This document shows, in pieces, positions 61,941 to 64,000 of a stretch of DNA of 64,000 nt. A program made the position numbers and the translations under genes. The notes under the pieces are model-generated. The model had not been told where the DNA came from, ran no database searches, and saw only the letters and a list, made by a program, of their open reading frames with translations. This DNA comes from Flavisericum labens (GTDB lineage: Bacteria; Bacteroidota; Bacteroidia; Flavobacteriales; Flavobacteriaceae). Location: the NCBI RefSeq assembly GCF_045446075.1, contig NZ_JBJJBQ010000002.1, positions 1 through 64,000 on the forward strand, given 5' to 3'. How positions within the stretch are numbered: the stretch's first letter is position 1; every line of letters starts with the position of its first letter.

Positions 61941-62300
61941 TTAGTTTTCTTGGAATCCATCAGTTTCCCATTTTTCGATAATATCGATAGAGTTTTGAGG
62001 TAATTTAGGTCTTCCTAAAGGCATTTGTCCTCCCGGACCCTCACCATTAATTTTACTTATTAGGTTATTGTTTTGAATGGCAGATTTTACATTATCATAA
62101 GTAACCAACGATATACTGGCACCATTATTGGTTGGATTGCCATGGCAATCTAAACAGTTGTTATCTATAATTGGTTTTACATCATTAGTATAAGTAATAA
62201 TTGTAGGTAAAGGGGTGGCATCTACCAAATCATCCTCGCTGGCGTTAGTACAATTGAAAAGTATTAAGGGTAAAAACAAGATTAAAATAAGATTTTTCAT
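61941..62300 (-). CDS. Mono-haem c-type lipoprotein
   Basis: A 119-residue exported lipoprotein of the same type: lipobox LILFNCTNA (Cys17), haem motif CLDCH at 49-53 in IIDNNCLDCHGNP, and a Met in GGQMPLGRPK near 92-101 as possible axial ligand. It lacks the long Pro/Asp stalk of its neighbour. The shared pattern NNCLxCHG, then S(M/I)SLxTYxxVK, shows that the two genes are related. It lies 13 bases after the outer-membrane barrel gene and 20 bases before the second haem lipoprotein, so they are probably one transcript. Confidence 0.78.
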   Translation of the reverse strand: MKNLILILFLPLILFNCTNASEDDLVDATPLPTIITYTNDVKPIIDNNCLDCHGNPTNNGASISLVTYDNVKSAIQNNNLISKINGEGPGGQMPLGRPKLPQNSIDIIEKWETDGFQEN

Positions 62301-62313
62301 AGTATAAAGGGGG

Positions 62314-63162
62314 TTAAAATGTTCTACTTAGGTTAAAACCAAAATAAATATTGCCATCACTCCAGTCTCCGGAGCCTTGACCCAGAAAAGAATTGGTGTT
62401 CATGCCTTGTACGTTGGTAAAGTGCATTTGGAATACGTGCCCTCCAGTTTCTATATCAACACCAACAGACAATGGGTTTTTAAAAGGGGAGTTATCCGCT
62501 CTATTTAAATGCCACCCGTAATCTATGTTTAGCGACATACGTTTGCTTATTTTATAACGTCCTCCAATACCCAAAGCGTATTGTGAATTATCCTGTTCAT
62601 TTATTACAACATAATTATCATGAAAGAAAGTTGGTGCTAACTCTATTGATAAATCACTGGTTATTTTTCTGGAAATTAGTACTTGTGCTGTATATCCTAC
62701 TCGGTGCTTAAATTCCAGAAGCGGTAAATTATCTTTTTCATACCCTGTATTAACTAAAATAGAATTGTAACCCACTACCGTAAAAGGAAACCCATTATTT
62801 TTTTGTCTTACTATTCTATATTTAGCTGCTGCTTCGTAGATTTTTTGAAAAGAACTTCTGGAAAAACTAACGTTTAAACCATCAGAAATCCCGAAAATGA
62901 AATTTAGTCGCGTCACCGCATCATCTAACCCGAAAAAGCTGTCAACCCCATTTTTTAAACTTCCGAAGCGATGCGCAACAATAAACGTAAAATTGTTTTT
63001 AGCTACTAGTTTTGTTGACTCAAAATTTACAATTTTTAAGCCCTTAAACGTAGCATCAACATATTCTACTCCTGTTGAGTCAATATCGATTTCATCCAAT
63101 AGGTCATCTTGCGAATAAGTTAATAAAGGAGTGAATAAAATAAAGAAAAGTAGGTGTTTCAT
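62314..63162 (-). CDS. DUF5777-type outer-membrane beta-barrel protein
   Basis: A 282-residue exported protein: signal peptide MKHLLFFILFTPLLTYSQ, then a chain of alternating amphipathic strands (FTFIVAHRFGSLK, LNFIFGISDGLNVSFSRSS, VGYTAQVLISRKITSDLSIEL) ending in an aromatic residue (FGFNLSRTF), as for outer-membrane barrels. The overall pattern fits the DUF5777 family. It stands between a T9SS-sorted cupredoxin and two haem lipoproteins, so it may make a pore for an electron path across the outer membrane; this is inference. Confidence 0.75.
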   Translation of the reverse strand: MKHLLFFILFTPLLTYSQDDLLDEIDIDSTGVEYVDATFKGLKIVNFESTKLVAKNNFTFIVAHRFGSLKNGVDSFFGLDDAVTRLNFIFGISDGLNVSFSRSSFQKIYEAAAKYRIVRQKNNGFPFTVVGYNSILVNTGYEKDNLPLLEFKHRVGYTAQVLISRKITSDLSIELAPTFFHDNYVVINEQDNSQYALGIGGRYKISKRMSLNIDYGWHLNRADNSPFKNPLSVGVDIETGGHVFQMHFTNVQGMNTNSFLGQGSGDWSDGNIYFGFNLSRTF

Positions 63163-63187
63163 ATTAATTAATTTTGAGTAGTTGTTT

Positions 63188-63757
63188 TTATAGTTTTATA
63201 AATCGTTTAGTGTGGTTTAATGTTTCGGACCTGATACTAAGAAAATATAGCCCCTTGTTTAAGCTAGATATATCAATTGAATTTTCGATTTTTCCAATTG
63301 AAAAAACTTCTTGCCCTACCAAGTTGTAAACAGAAATCAATTCAGGGTTTACACCACTCGGAAGTTTTAAAAAGATTTGAGTTCTAGCAGGATTGGGTAA
63401 AATTGAAAAATCATTATTTGCAACTTCGTCAATACTCAATCCTTCTTCAACTGTAATAGTGCCTCTCATGGCAGGGTGTATGCCGCAAAAATAAGGGTTT
63501 GTGCCCACCAGGTCAAACTGATAGGAAAACGTAGAGCCGTTTCCCGTTAAGGTGCCACTGTCAAAACTTTCGGTACTTCCCGCTTCGCTTTCAACAGTAT
63601 GCGGTTGGCTGTCTGTCCATGTCCATCTAACAATATCTCCAACAGTTATGGTTAAATCGACGTTACTGCCAACTCCTACCTCCCAGTTAAGATCGTGCGT
63701 GGTTTGCGCTTGAAGGCCAAGCGCAGTAAATACGAGTAATAGTAATGTTTTTTTCAT
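63188..63757 (-). CDS. T9SS-sorted cupredoxin (plastocyanin-like)
   Basis: An exported blue-copper-type protein, 189 residues from the ATG at 63757; an earlier in-frame start is rejected because it precedes the signal peptide MKKTLLLLVFTALGLQAQ and overlaps the upstream gene. The cupredoxin domain (about 20-108) has all four type-1 copper ligands: His53 in SQPHTVES, and Cys91, His94 and Met97 in YFCGIHPAMRGT. Residues about 116-189 (DFSILPNPARTQIFL to RFIKL) form a T9SS type A sorting domain, so the protein is delivered to the cell surface or outside. It may exchange electrons with the haem lipoproteins of the same cluster. Confidence 0.88.
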   Translation of the reverse strand: MKKTLLLLVFTALGLQAQTTHDLNWEVGVGSNVDLTITVGDIVRWTWTDSQPHTVESEAGSTESFDSGTLTGNGSTFSYQFDLVGTNPYFCGIHPAMRGTITVEEGLSIDEVANNDFSILPNPARTQIFLKLPSGVNPELISVYNLVGQEVFSIGKIENSIDISSLNKGLYFLSIRSETLNHTKRFIKL

Positions 63758-63777
63758 TGCTTCTTTTGTTTTAGGAG

Positions 63778-64000
63778 TTAATTTATTATTAAACATTGGT
63801 CTAGTTTAATTTGCTCTAGCAAATCGTCGTAGCCAATAAACCGTCCTTTAATTGTGATTTGGGAATTTATTTTTAATGAGGTGTCCAGTTCATTTGAAAA
63901 CTGACAGAACACCGTATTGTTTAAGGTGATACTGTTAATCGATGTTTCAGTTACCTCTCCCTTTATCTCTATGGTTCTGTTGAGGTATTTTGATTCAGAT
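63778..64000 (-). CDS. Partial OB-fold protein (C-terminal part)
   Basis: A minus-strand frame that runs off the window edge; the visible 73 residues end in QIKLDQCLIIN. The part KYLNRTIEIKGEVTETSINS and TLNNTVFCQFSNELD, then SQITIKGRFIGYDDLLEQ, matches the tRNA_anti-like OB-fold proteins of Bacteroidota, which are small and of unknown role. The stop is 20 bases before the cupredoxin start, so it is probably the upstream member of the same transcript. The start and the N-terminus are outside the window. Confidence 0.7.
   Translation of the reverse strand, partial: SESKYLNRTIEIKGEVTETSINSITLNNTVFCQFSNELDTSLKINSQITIKGRFIGYDDLLEQIKLDQCLIIN

Noticed and set aside
63758..63796. Longer form of the cupredoxin starting at 63796
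   Set aside because: The extra 13 residues precede a perfect signal peptide and overlap the end of the upstream OB-fold gene.
1..64000. tRNA, rRNA, CRISPR arrays and insertion sequences
   Set aside because: I looked at every gap longer than 70 bases: no T-loop and acceptor pattern, no regularly spaced direct repeats and no transposase or terminal repeat pair.

Overview
The window looks like a chromosomal segment of a member of the Flavobacteriaceae (phylum Bacteroidota), probably marine. The base composition is AT-rich. Genes are preceded by Bacteroidota-type promoters (TTG, about 20 bases, TAnnTTTG) rather than -35/-10 boxes, and Shine-Dalgarno sequences are mostly absent. A type IX secretion sorting domain, the 950-residue CarB, the short SerA, the serC-serA and LuxC-like reductase/ferredoxin neighbourhood and several Bacteroidota-type families (DUF937, DUF4199, DUF5777, CarboxypepD_reg) fit the same group. 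I see no rRNA, tRNA, CRISPR array, prophage or intact insertion sequence.

Layout. 0.1-4.1 kb (minus): DUF937 protein, serine synthesis (SerA, SerC) and an acyl-CoA reductase, divergent from a ferredoxin. 4.7-8 kb (plus): thiamine pyrophosphokinase, a Gfo/Idh/MocA oxidoreductase and a secreted purple acid phosphatase. 8.2-12.6 kb: CarboxypepD_reg protein, YchF, SRPBCC protein, EamA transporter. 12.7-17.4 kb: parE, a tiny basic ORF, parC. 17.4-21.4 kb (minus): TerC, P-II, ammonium transporter, a second CarboxypepD_reg protein. 21.9-32.3 kb (plus): bshC, a PLP decarboxylase, guaA, a LysM-PBP1 protein, an HExxH protein, a DUF3820 protein, ppdK. 32.4-36.1 kb: purL (minus). 36-40.6 kb: a bestrophin, a frameshifted fructosamine kinase, a BIME-like repeat, an RsmB-type methyltransferase and a BNR-repeat lipoprotein with a late stop. 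40.7-47.8 kb (minus): ECF sigma factor module, ABC exporter, phosphohexomutase, glycosyltransferase, DUF4199. 47.9-57.5 kb: L31, GlmU-like protein, peptide-binding lipoprotein, mtaB, small proteins, lytic transglycosylase, cardiolipin synthase, TPR protein. 57.8-60.9 kb: rpmH and carB. 61-64 kb (minus): YceI protein, two mono-haem lipoproteins, an outer-membrane barrel, a T9SS-sorted cupredoxin and a partial OB-fold protein.

How the genes fit together. Most of the window is housekeeping: nucleotide synthesis (guaA, purL, carB), serine synthesis, nitrogen uptake (amt with P-II), chromosome segregation (parE/parC), translation (L31, L34, MtaB, RsmB-like, YchF), bacillithiol synthesis and envelope maintenance. 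The parts that stand out are: (1) a promoter-plus-terminator unit at 42.36-42.48 kb with no coding sequence, which looks like an ~85-nt small RNA with two C-rich loops; (2) the last 3 kb, which could be an envelope-spanning redox module; (3) a 44-codon ORF coupled to parC by a TAATG overlap; (4) two recently damaged genes on either side of a BIME-like repeat and a methyltransferase gene; and (5) overlapping, face-to-face promoters between divergent genes.
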